Source: DATJLQ01 sp035509415 (lineage in GTDB: Bacteria > Pseudomonadota > Alphaproteobacteria > JACZXZ01). From it: 11,396 bases of DNA. The notes below the pieces were generated by a model. That model was not told where the DNA came from and ran no database searches. It worked only from the letters and a program-made list of their open reading frames with translations. How positions within the stretch are numbered: position 1 is the stretch's first letter; each line of letters begins with the position of its first letter. Shown here one piece after another: positions 1-6,565 of this stretch. The translations under genes were made by a program, and so were the position numbers. The stretch is from NCBI GenBank assembly GCA_035509415.1, contig DATJLQ010000067.1, forward strand, positions 1 to 11,396, read 5' to 3'.

Positions 1-335
1 GGCTGGCGACGCGGCCCGAATGGGTCGGGGAACTGAGCCAGGCCGGAGCCCTGGTGCGCAATCAGGCGCTGGGCTTCTGGTGGGCCAATGTCCCCAAGGC
101 GCGTTGGCCGCAGGACGAAGTTTCTCGTCGGCACATCGCCATGAGCTGGCATCCGGTCTACGGCGACCGTCGGCAGGAGATCGTCTTCATCGGCTCGGAT
201 ATGGACGAAGCCGCCATCCGGCGGCAGCTCGATGCCTGCCTGGTGGGCGATGCCAACGCCAAGGATATGCCCATCGCGGCTTGGAAGCGTCTGCCTGATC
301 CGTTCCCCGCCTGGAAGCGGACGGAGGAGGCATGA
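1..335 (+). CDS. CobW/ZigA-type zinc metallochaperone GTPase, C-terminal part (5' truncated)
   Basis: The reading frame is open from base 3 to the TGA at 333-335, giving about 110 residues of the C-terminal end; the GTPase domain lies outside the window. The peptide contains LATRPEWVGELSQAG, LGFWWANVPKARWP, HPVYGDRRQEIVFIG and DMDEAAIRRQLDACL, which match the CobW C-terminal domain of the ZigA/YciC (COG0523) family. Family members are GTP-dependent chaperones that hand zinc to client proteins and are usually induced by Zur under zinc starvation; that role is established for relatives, not shown here. The stop overlaps the first ATG of the next gene (ATGA), so the two are probably translationally coupled. 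The typical partner, DUF1826, directly follows and supports the ZigA assignment. An ATG at base 54 lies in frame but is internal to the domain, so it is not the start. Confidence 0.9.
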   Translation, partial: LATRPEWVGELSQAGALVRNQALGFWWANVPKARWPQDEVSRRHIAMSWHPVYGDRRQEIVFIGSDMDEAAIRRQLDACLVGDANAKDMPIAAWKRLPDPFPAWKRTEEA

Positions 336-1069
336 TGGTCGCGACAATGTCGGCGGTGCGGCCGGGATCGCCCGCCGGCTCCTATCCCATCGCTGAAAGC
401 GCAGACCCGGATGTTTTGGGCTCGATCAGGACCGCCGCGATCGATCTCGCGCTATGGACGCGGACCCTCCCGCCGCTGCTGGCCGATTGGATTGAAGGCG
501 AGAGGCCCGCGCGCCTCCCTGATGATCGTAAGCTTGTTCGCTTGGAGCATCTTGAAGCTGCGCTAGAGGCGATGGTCCGGCCGCGTGGCGCAACCCGGCT
601 CGCCCGGGCTCTGCTAGTCGCCGATATCGCCGATTTGGCGAGGCGCTTCGCGGCCATCGCCGCAACCGACATCGTCGACATCCGGCTAGAAGTCATTCGT
701 CATAATGCCTGCTGGCGATTTCATCGCGACATCACGCCATTGCGGCTTTTGACCACCTATCGAGGTCCGGGTACGCAGTTGCCGCCCGCCGATCGGGCCG
801 ACCAAGCATTGCGCGAGCAGCGCAATTATCGTGGTCCACTGACCGAGTTCCCACGATATGCGGTCGCTCTCTTCAAAGGCGATCCCGACGACACCGGCCA
901 GGGCGTTCTGCATCGTTCACCGTCGATCGTTGGAACGCGTATCGCGCGCCTGCTTCTCTGTTTGAACTTGCCGTCCAGAGCCTCGCCGGAACTCTGGACG
1001 CCTGGAGCCGCTGGCGACAATCGCTGCCGCATGTCGCCTCCGCCTTCACCACCTTTGCCACTCTCTTAA
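335..1069 (+). CDS. DUF1826 domain-containing protein
   Basis: A protein of 244 residues (245 from the ATG at 332, one codon earlier). The start at 335 is preferred because GGAGG at 323-327 then lies 7 bases upstream; the ATG at 332 is very close to the GGAGGAGG run. The DUF1826 signature is clear, numbering from 332: RFHRDITPLRLLTTYRGPGTQ around residues 129-149, a YAVALFKG segment near 176-183 and LHRSPSIVGT near 193-202. The family has no established biochemical function but commonly sits beside ZigA-type GTPases in Zur-linked zinc genes, exactly as here. H131, D133 and H194 form an HxD...H set that could bind a metal; this is inference. After LLLCLNLP the last ~31 residues are Pro/Ser-rich and unlike the usual short family end, so the C-terminus may have been replaced. 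Local GC is lower than elsewhere (66 of 120 bases in 661-780). Confidence 0.82.
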   Translation: MVATMSAVRPGSPAGSYPIAESADPDVLGSIRTAAIDLALWTRTLPPLLADWIEGERPARLPDDRKLVRLEHLEAALEAMVRPRGATRLARALLVADIADLARRFAAIAATDIVDIRLEVIRHNACWRFHRDITPLRLLTTYRGPGTQLPPADRADQALREQRNYRGPLTEFPRYAVALFKGDPDDTGQGVLHRSPSIVGTRIARLLLCLNLPSRASPELWTPGAAGDNRCRMSPPPSPPLPLS

Positions 1070-1205
1070 GGGCCACAATGCCGATCACAGAGTCCCAGCC
1101 CGCCGCCGGCCTTGTGGTGAGCGCCCATTCGGCCGACTCCGGTTGGCGGGCGGGCGGGGCCATAGCCCTCCATGCGCACCGAGGCCGGCATATCAACAGG
1201 ACGAA

Positions 1206-1281
<76 letters not shown>

Positions 1282-1351
1282 GTCGGGGGCTAGTTAGCGC
1301 AAATCGCCCGGCAAAGCTAGGGGCGGCGCCCGCAGCTCGGGCTCCGCGGCC

Positions 1352-2176
1352 TCAGTCGGGCCATTCCCAGCGCCGGTCGGCGCGCAACGGCGACTCCCGC
1401 CTGAGAAACAGGAGATCGGCCTGGGCGAGCGCGCCGTCGAGGGGGCGCCGGACCGCCGCGAGAATGTCGTAGAGCGCGAAGCCGTGCCTGCCGAGGAATC
1501 CGACCACCTCGGCCGTCTCGGGGCCGCCGTCGAAAGTCCCGAGCACGCTCGTTTCGATCACCAGCGCATCGATCTCGGCAATGCGGCGACCCATCCCATG
1601 GAGCACGTCGAGCTCGGCGCCCTGGACGTCGATCTTGCACAATGCGGGGCGTGCGAACGATCCGATCACGGCATCGAAACGCCGGACCCGAACCGGCGCG
1701 CTCTCGATCGGCCGCGCCAGCCCGGTGTCGCGATAGAAGCTCGAGGTGTTCGCATCGTCGAGGCGCAGATTGAACGTCCGTTTGCCCTCGCGATCGCCCA
1801 AAGCGACCGTGATGACCTTCGCATCCAGGCGCGCGGCGATCGAGCGCATGTGGCGAAGCGAAGGAAGCGCCGGGTCGATCAGAACGTAGTGGGCGTCGGG
1901 GAATGCTTTGTAGAGGTCGGGCGTTCCGGTACCGACGCCGATGTCGAATACGGTCTTGGGTGCGAAGCCGAGCGCCTTGATGCGCCCGAAGGACGCGTTC
2001 CAGTCCGGAACCCGGTCGGCCCGTGTGAGGCGGAGGCCAAAGCGGCGCAGCGCCCAGTTCGTGCAGCGCCCGAACGCGCCGAAGGATAGGGACCGCGCCT
2101 CGTTCGCCGGACGGCGCGCCGGCGCGCTGGGCGATTCCATCACGGTCGATGCACGCTTCGCGCTGACCACGTCCAC
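1352..2176 (-). CDS. FkbM family SAM-dependent methyltransferase
   Basis: A protein of 274 residues starting at GTG (2174-2176), with a GGGAAAG purine stretch five bases upstream; an in-frame ATG at 2140 (residue 13) is an alternative start. The Rossmann-type SAM-binding motif FDIGVGTGT is at residues 77-85, followed by an acidic loop ending at LIDP (99-102). The FkbM hallmark KIDVQGAE is at 181-188. FkbM proteins are O-methyltransferases, originally known from macrolide 31-O-methylation but most often found in polysaccharide, glycolipid and glycosylation loci; the substrate here is unknown. No signal peptide or membrane segment is seen, so it is probably cytoplasmic. It is the first gene after a 362-base spacer and probably has its own promoter. 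A glycosyltransferase-like gene about 1.5 kb away makes sugar or glycoprotein methylation plausible but not shown. Confidence 0.88.
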   Translation of the reverse strand: MDVVSAKRASTVMESPSAPARRPANEARSLSFGAFGRCTNWALRRFGLRLTRADRVPDWNASFGRIKALGFAPKTVFDIGVGTGTPDLYKAFPDAHYVLIDPALPSLRHMRSIAARLDAKVITVALGDREGKRTFNLRLDDANTSSFYRDTGLARPIESAPVRVRRFDAVIGSFARPALCKIDVQGAELDVLHGMGRRIAEIDALVIETSVLGTFDGGPETAEVVGFLGRHGFALYDILAAVRRPLDGALAQADLLFLRRESPLRADRRWEWPD

Positions 2177-2287
2177 TCGCTTTCCCGCCGGGCGTTCTCG
2201 CGACCTGTGCCCCGCGTCCCACGTGCCTGGAAGGCCGCCGTCGGCGGTGGTCGTGCCGGAGCGGAGTCGGTCTTACCTTAAAAGCCG

Positions 2288-2310
2288 TCCCCGGAGCGTA
2301 AATGGGGACA
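2288..2310. repeat. GTCCCC...GGGGAC inverted repeat
   Basis: GTCCCC at 2288-2293 is the exact reverse complement of GGGGAC at 2305-2310, with an 11-base AT-richer loop, giving a 6-bp GC stem. No T-run follows on the plus strand, and on the minus strand the bases after the stem include GGCTTTTAAG, so a weak terminator reading toward FkbM cannot be excluded. The motif resembles dispersed REP-like intergenic palindromes; that is an impression, not a database result. Confidence 0.5.
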
Positions 2311-2361
2311 GGGCGGGTGTTCTTGATTCAGGTCAAACGGGATTCTGGATCGAGGGAGATC

Positions 2362-2439
2362 CGGGCTGGAGAGAATTCGGGCCGGAGAGAATTCGGCCGA
2401 GGAGGAGCCGGCCGAAGAGGAGTCGGGCCAAAGAAGCGT
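2362..2439. repeat. Degenerate 15-16 bp tandem repeat, five units
   Basis: Five consecutive units begin with CGG: 2362-2377, 2378-2393, 2394-2408, 2409-2423 and 2424-2439. Units 1 and 2 (16 bases) differ at a single base (T2367 versus C2383). Units 3 and 4 (15 bases) differ at two positions. Unit 5 is more diverged. All share the shape CGG(G)CC followed by a purine-rich GAGAG or GAGGAG stretch. Intergenic position and degeneracy suggest an old minisatellite or a protein or RNA binding array; function unknown. Confidence 0.7.
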
Positions 2440-2538
2440 CGGGTAGCGAATCTTGGGTCGGGCGATCCGGCCGATCCTCGGGTGCCGCAGTCCGGCGGCT
2501 TTGGAAACCGCACCGCGCGCGCCCGATGCGTGGGCCGC

Positions 2539-3519
2539 TCACGGAACGGTCAGCACCAGGTTCCCCATGACGCGGCCCGCCTCGAGCGCCTCGTGCGCGG
2601 CGACGATCTCGTCGAGCGGCATGACGGCGCCGATCGCGGTCTCGAGCCAGCCCGAATCGAGGAGCTCGCTCACCTCGGCGATGGCGGCCTCGCGCTCCGC
2701 GGGCTCGAGCTCGTAGACGATGAAATAGACCAGGCTCACGCCGTTCGAGATGAAGAACGGATTCGAGATCGTGGTCTCGGGCGCGTTGGCGCCATAGACG
2801 ACGACCTTGCCCTTGGGGGCCAGGATGTTCGGGATGAGCTTCGCGTTGCCCGAGATGTCGACCTCGATCACGCGCTCGACGCCGCGCGCGCCCACATGGT
2901 CCTTGACGCGCGCCGCCACGTCCTCGGTGCGGTAGTCGATCACGCGGTCGGCGCCCGCCGCCTTGGCGCGCGCGGCCTTCTCGGCCGAGCTCACGGTCGA
3001 GATCACGAAGGCGCCTTTCGCCTTCGCGAGCTGGATCGCGTAATGGCCGACCGCCCCGGCACCTCCCGAGACCAGCACCGGCTGGCCCTCCTCGAGCCCG
3101 GCGAGGGCGACCGCGTGGCTCGCGGTGAGGGCGGGGATGCCGAGGCAGGCGCCGATCTCGAAGCTCACCGTATGCGGCAGGCGTACCGCTTGCGCCGAGG
3201 GCAGCACCACGTACTCGGCCGCGGTGCCGAAAGCGCGCTTCCATTGTCCGTTCCAAATCCAGACGCGCTCGCCGAGACGCGCGGCCGACACGCCCGGCCC
3301 GACCTCGTCGATCTCGCCGGCACCGTCGCTATGGGGAATGACGCGCGGAAAGACGATGCGGCGGGTGGTGCCCGCGCGCGTCTTCACGTCGGACGGATTG
3401 ATGCCCGAGGCTCGCACGCGCACGCGCACCTCGCCCGGCCCGGGACGCGGGGTCTCGACCTCGCCGAGCTTGAGCACGTCGCGGGCGGGCCCGTTGGTCT
3501 CGTAATACGCGGCGCGCAT
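2539..3519 (-). CDS. NADPH:quinone oxidoreductase, non-zinc MDR (zeta-crystallin-like) family
   Basis: A protein of 326 residues, the usual length for the quinone reductase branch of the medium-chain dehydrogenase/reductase superfamily. ATG at 3517-3519 is preceded by AGGAGG (3524-3529 on the complement), supporting this start. The N-terminal GroES-like domain shows GPGEVRVRVRASGINPSDVKTR (residues 27-48), then PHSDGAGEIDEVGPGV (62-77). The nucleotide-binding motif SGGAGAVGHYAIQLAKAKGA lies at 151-170, and GADRVIDYRTEDVA (189-202) is typical of the Rossmann domain. The catalytic-zinc cysteine and structural-zinc cysteine cluster of alcohol dehydrogenases are absent, so it is an NADPH-dependent quinone or enone reductase rather than a zinc ADH. 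Substrate cannot be predicted. It is cytoplasmic, apparently monocistronic, and divergent from the TPR glycosyltransferase gene. Confidence 0.9.
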   Translation of the reverse strand: MRAAYYETNGPARDVLKLGEVETPRPGPGEVRVRVRASGINPSDVKTRAGTTRRIVFPRVIPHSDGAGEIDEVGPGVSAARLGERVWIWNGQWKRAFGTAAEYVVLPSAQAVRLPHTVSFEIGACLGIPALTASHAVALAGLEEGQPVLVSGGAGAVGHYAIQLAKAKGAFVISTVSSAEKAARAKAAGADRVIDYRTEDVAARVKDHVGARGVERVIEVDISGNAKLIPNILAPKGKVVVYGANAPETTISNPFFISNGVSLVYFIVYELEPAEREAAIAEVSELLDSGWLETAIGAVMPLDEIVAAHEALEAGRVMGNLVLTVP

Positions 3520-3557
3520 GTTTCCTCCTCGCCCCGCTCGCGGGGGCGTTGGGGGGC

Positions 3558-3586
3558 ATTGTGGGACAAGCGGCTCGGCGCCACAA
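3558..3586 (-). promoter_or_regulatory. Candidate sigma70-like promoter of the MDR oxidoreductase
   Basis: On the minus strand, TTGTGG (3581-3586) is followed after 17 bases by CACAAT (3558-3563), which would start transcription roughly 30-35 bases ahead of the oxidoreductase ATG. The -35 match is modest (3 of 6) and the -10 match is 4 of 6. TTGTGG and CCACAA also form an inverted pair here. Spacing and location are good, but sequence match alone is weak. Confidence 0.35.
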
Positions 3587-3612
3587 GGAGGGCGGCGCGC
3601 GGCCCGGCCTGT

Positions 3613-3658
3613 ATGGCGCCTGGGATATGGCCAGCGGGATATGGCCAGCGGGATATGC
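3613..3658. repeat. 14-bp tandem repeat in the divergent promoter region
   Basis: Two perfect copies of ATGGCCAGCGGGAT lie at 3627-3640 and 3641-3654. They are preceded by a diverged copy at 3613-3626 (10 of 14 matching) and followed by the first bases of another (3655-3658). The array sits between the oxidoreductase and TPR-glycosyltransferase genes and ends about 40 bases before the proposed ATG of the latter. It could be an operator array, a 5'-UTR element or a replication-slippage product. It would be translated if an earlier start at 3549 were used, which is unlikely. Confidence 0.8.
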
Positions 3659-3695
3659 TAAGGAAGGCGCCGATCCGAGCCCTATCCGGAGCGCC

Positions 3696-5525
3696 ATGAG
3701 CCGCAAAAGCCGCCCTCCCGCTCGCTCGATGCCGCCGCGCGCCCCATCACCCGGGACCTTGGCCGCGCGTGAGCCGGCCGAGCTTTGGCCCGCCGCCCTC
3801 GGCGCGTTCCGCGCCGGGCGCCTCGACGAGGCGCAGGCTGGGTTCGAGGCCATTCTCGCCGCGGCGCCGGCGCACGCGCCGTCGCATCATCTTCTGGGCC
3901 TGATCCAGTTCGCGCGCGGGCGAGGCGTGGACGCGATCGCGCACCTGCGTTACGCCGTCGCCCTCGACCCCAACCTCGCCCAGGCCGAGAACGATCTCGG
4001 CGTCGCGCTCCAGCTCGAAGGCCATAACGCCGACGCGGTCGTTGCCTACAGGCGCGCGTTGGCTCTCGCCCCCGCCAATGCGACCTTCCACTATAATCTC
4101 GCGAGCGCACTCCAGGGCGCGGGCGATCTCGAAGGCGCCATCGCTGCCTATCGCGCGGCATTGGCGCTCGTGCCCGCCTATGCCGAAGCGCGCGTCAATC
4201 TCGGGAACGCGCTTCTCGACCAGGGCCGGCTCGAGGAGGCGCGCGCCGAATATCGCGTCGTGCTCGACGCCGATCCCAAGAACACGGAAGCGCTCAGCAA
4301 TCTTCTGCGCGCGCTCAATTACGATGAGCGCCTGTCGCCCGAAGCCATGCTCGAGGCCCATCGCACCGCGGATGCGGCGATGCCAACAGCGCCCGCGCGC
4401 TTTGCGAATTCGCCCGAGCCCGAGCGGCGCCTACGCGTGGGCTTCGTCTCGCCCGATTTCCGCACCCACTCGGTCGCCTATTTCGTCGAGCCGCTGCTCG
4501 CCTCCCTCGACCGCGCGTCGATCGAGAGCTTCTGCTATGCGAGCCTGCTGCGCCCCGACGCGACGACCGCGCGGCTCAAAGGCATGGCCGGGCATTGGCT
4601 CGACATCTACGGCGTTCCGGATGCCGCCATCGCCGAGCGCGTGCGTGCGGACGGGATCGACATCCTCATCGATCTCGCGGGCCATACCGCGGGAAACCGG
4701 CTCGGCCTGTTCGCGCATCGGCCCGCGCCCGTGCAAGCGACCTGGTGCGGCTATTGCAACACGACCGGCCTCGGCGCGATCGATTGGCGCGTGACCGACG
4801 GGATCGCCGATCCCGCGGGGGCCGAGCGCCGGCACAGCGAGCGTCTCGTGCGCTTGCCCCACGGTTTCCTGTGCTACGCGCCCGATGCGGATGCGTCGCC
4901 CGTCTCGCCCTTGCCCGCGCGCGACGCGGGCCGCGTCACCTTCGGCTCGTTCAACGCGTTGCCGAAGCTCTCGGCGGCGACGTTGCGCCTTTGGGCGCAA
5001 ATCCTCGACGCGGCGCCCGGGTCGCGCTTGCTGCTGAAAGCGCCCCAGCTGCGCGACCGCAGCGCGCGTGGGCTTCTCATGGAGCGCCTCGCGTCGGCGG
5101 GGGTCGCGGCCGAGCGGGTCGAATTGGCGCCCTCGGTGCCCACGACGCGCGCGCATTTGGCGCTTTATGGCCGCGTCGATTTGGCGCTCGACCCGTTTCC
5201 CTATAACGGCACCGCCACGACCTGCGAGGCCTTGTGGATGGGCGTCCCCGTGGTGACGCTCGCGGGCCGCGTTCATGCGGGGCGCGTGGGCGCGAGCCTG
5301 CTCGCCGCAGCCGGATTGCCCGAGTTGATCGCCGCGACAGAAGCGGACTATGTCGCGCGCGCGGCGGCCTTGGCGCGCGATCTCGACCGGCTCGAGGCGT
5401 TGCGCCTGGGCATGCGCGACCGGCTCGCGGCGTCGCCGCTTTTGGATCGCACCGGCTTCGCGCGCGATTTCGAAGGCGCGTTGCGCGCGATGTGGCGCGA
5501 CTGGTGCGCAAGGCAGGCACGTTGA
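3696..5525 (+). CDS. TPR repeat plus SPINDLY/O-GlcNAc-transferase-like glycosyltransferase
   Basis: A protein of 609 residues from ATG 3696, with GGAG at 3688-3691 four bases upstream. The frame is open back to an ATG at 3549, but that extension crosses the 14-bp repeats and has no good ribosome site. Five back-to-back 34-residue TPRs span about residues 28-197. A GT41-type catalytic region follows: LRVGFVSPDFRTHSVAYF (246-263, H258), DILIDLAGHTAGNRLGLFA (322-340, H330), RPAPVQATWCGYCNTTGLG (342-360), FGSFNALPKLS (416-426, with K424 aligned to the UDP-binding lysine of human OGT) and DPFPYNGTATTCEALWMGVP (499-518). In eukaryotes this fold transfers GlcNAc (OGT) or fucose (SPINDLY) to Ser/Thr of proteins; bacterial relatives modify flagellins, adhesins or other targets. 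Donor and acceptor are unknown here. No signal peptide is seen, so it acts in the cytoplasm. It ends 10 bases from the convergent lipase gene. Confidence 0.92.
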   Translation: MSRKSRPPARSMPPRAPSPGTLAAREPAELWPAALGAFRAGRLDEAQAGFEAILAAAPAHAPSHHLLGLIQFARGRGVDAIAHLRYAVALDPNLAQAENDLGVALQLEGHNADAVVAYRRALALAPANATFHYNLASALQGAGDLEGAIAAYRAALALVPAYAEARVNLGNALLDQGRLEEARAEYRVVLDADPKNTEALSNLLRALNYDERLSPEAMLEAHRTADAAMPTAPARFANSPEPERRLRVGFVSPDFRTHSVAYFVEPLLASLDRASIESFCYASLLRPDATTARLKGMAGHWLDIYGVPDAAIAERVRADGIDILIDLAGHTAGNRLGLFAHRPAPVQATWCGYCNTTGLGAIDWRVTDGIADPAGAERRHSERLVRLPHGFLCYAPDADASPVSPLPARDAGRVTFGSFNALPKLSAATLRLWAQILDAAPGSRLLLKAPQLRDRSARGLLMERLASAGVAAERVELAPSVPTTRAHLALYGRVDLALDPFPYNGTATTCEALWMGVPVVTLAGRVHAGRVGASLLAAAGLPELIAATEADYVARAAALARDLDRLEALRLGMRDRLAASPLLDRTGFARDFEGALRAMWRDWCARQAR

Positions 5526-5535
5526 GCGTTGCCGC

Positions 5536-6564
5536 CTAGCGCCCGCCGAACTCCTTGGCGCCGATCTTGTCGGCGCCCGAGGGAAGCGGTGCGTCGCGAT
5601 CGTCGATCCAATGCAGCACGTCGTTCCACACGGTCTTCGCCTCGAGATCGCGTAGCACCATGTGATAGCCGTGGGGATAAAGCGCGACCGTGACTCGGTC
5701 GCCCTTGGGGAGGCGCGCGATCATCTCGCGCGTGGGTGCGCGCGGGATGATCTGGTCGCGCTCGCCATAGAGGATCAGGAGCGGTGCCGCGTCGAGCTTC
5801 GAGGAATCGGCGAGCGCCTTGTCCATCAGGTTGACCACGCCCCAGATCGCGTCGATGCGCGTCGATTTGAGCACGAGCGGGTCGCGCCCGAGGGCGATCA
5901 GCATCTTCTCGTTGTCGGACGGCACGATGTTGAGCCCGCGTCCCGTGACCTCGAGACCGGGCACGGTGTGCACGGCGAGCCAAAGCGCCACGCGCTTCCC
6001 GAGATCCATGGTGCTGCGGCCCCAGACCGCCGGAGCCGCGAGAATGATGCCCGCGACCTTGGGATGGTCGCGGGCCGCGAGCGCCGTCATGACCACGGCC
6101 CCGCCCATGCTTTCGCCGAGGGCGAAAAGCGGGGTCCCCGGATAGCGCCTATGCAAGAGCGCGGCGAACGCGTCGAAATCCGCGTCCATCGATTCGGTGC
6201 CGGCCCAAATGCCGGGATGGGGTGCGCGTCCGAAGCCGCGTTGGTCGTAGGCGTAGGTCGCGATCCCGTGGGCCGCCCACCAGGGCCCCGGCAACGCGAA
6301 GGCGTTGGCGTAATCGTCCATGCCGTGGAGGGCGAGGATCACCGCCTTGGGCTTCTCCTTGGGCAGCCAGCGCTCGACCGGCAGCCGCGCGCCGTCGGAC
6401 GCGACGAAGATCTCGTCCACATGGGGCGGCGCTGGGGTCTCGGCGCGAAGCTCGGGCGCCTGGATCGGCGGACCCGCGGAATCGATCGTGGGCGCACAAG
6501 CCGCGAGCGCCAGCGCACACACAAGGCCAAGGGCGCACCCGCACCTCAACGCGCGCGCATCCAC
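5536..6564 (-). CDS. Lysophospholipase-like alpha/beta hydrolase, predicted lipoprotein
   Basis: A protein of 342 residues starting at GTG 6562-6564, one base after the stop of the ABC ATPase gene, so translation is probably coupled. The N-terminus is a lipoprotein signal: a hydrophobic stretch (residues 10-22) ends in the lipobox L20-A-A-C23, and alanine at +2 would favour outer-membrane sorting. The serine-hydrolase fold shows HGMDD (80-84, oxyanion region), YDQRGFGRAP (106-115), and the nucleophile elbow GESMGG (150-155, Ser152). Asp270 in LYGERDQIIP and His301 in PHGYHM complete the triad. The pattern fits the PldB/monoacylglycerol-lipase (Hydrolase_4) family, which cleaves lysophospholipids or monoacylglycerols; the actual substrate is unproven. 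Together with the upstream transporter ATPase it suggests a role in envelope lipid handling, by inference only. Confidence 0.88.
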   Translation of the reverse strand: MDARALRCGCALGLVCALALAACAPTIDSAGPPIQAPELRAETPAPPHVDEIFVASDGARLPVERWLPKEKPKAVILALHGMDDYANAFALPGPWWAAHGIATYAYDQRGFGRAPHPGIWAGTESMDADFDAFAALLHRRYPGTPLFALGESMGGAVVMTALAARDHPKVAGIILAAPAVWGRSTMDLGKRVALWLAVHTVPGLEVTGRGLNIVPSDNEKMLIALGRDPLVLKSTRIDAIWGVVNLMDKALADSSKLDAAPLLILYGERDQIIPRAPTREMIARLPKGDRVTVALYPHGYHMVLRDLEAKTVWNDVLHWIDDRDAPLPSGADKIGAKEFGGR

Positions 6565-6565
6565 G

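Larger units (their letters stand above)
2177..2538. other. Gene-free spacer with a degenerate tandem repeat and a hairpin
   Basis: This 362-base stretch lies between the stop of the MDR oxidoreductase and the GTG of the FkbM gene, both on the minus strand. I see no convincing gene in any frame: the reading frames that cross it lack family motifs and run in as shadows from the flanking genes. It holds a run of 15-16 bp degenerate tandem units (2362-2439), a GTCCCC/GGGGAC hairpin (2288-2310) and a small GC hairpin (2235-2247). The FkbM promoter should lie here, but I find only a weak match on the minus strand (TTTACG, 16 bases, TAAGGT). Confidence 0.7.

Noticed and set aside
1328..1342. GCCCG/CGGGC hairpin just after the FkbM stop as a terminator
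   Set aside because: Only a 5-bp stem and no T-run on the minus strand; such hairpins are expected by chance at this GC content.
2333..3256. Minus-strand open frame of 307 codons overlapping the oxidoreductase in another frame
   Set aside because: Arg/Gly-rich out-of-frame translation of the same gene with no motif.
3549..3695. Upstream extension of the TPR glycosyltransferase to ATG 3549
   Set aside because: It reads through the 14-bp tandem repeats with no plausible domain or ribosome site; ATG 3696 has GGAG at proper distance.
2302..3699. Long plus-strand open frame (465 codons) opposite the MDR oxidoreductase gene
   Set aside because: Antisense shadow of a high-GC gene: Arg/Asp/His-rich low-quality protein, no family motif, and the opposite strand encodes a complete MDR protein.
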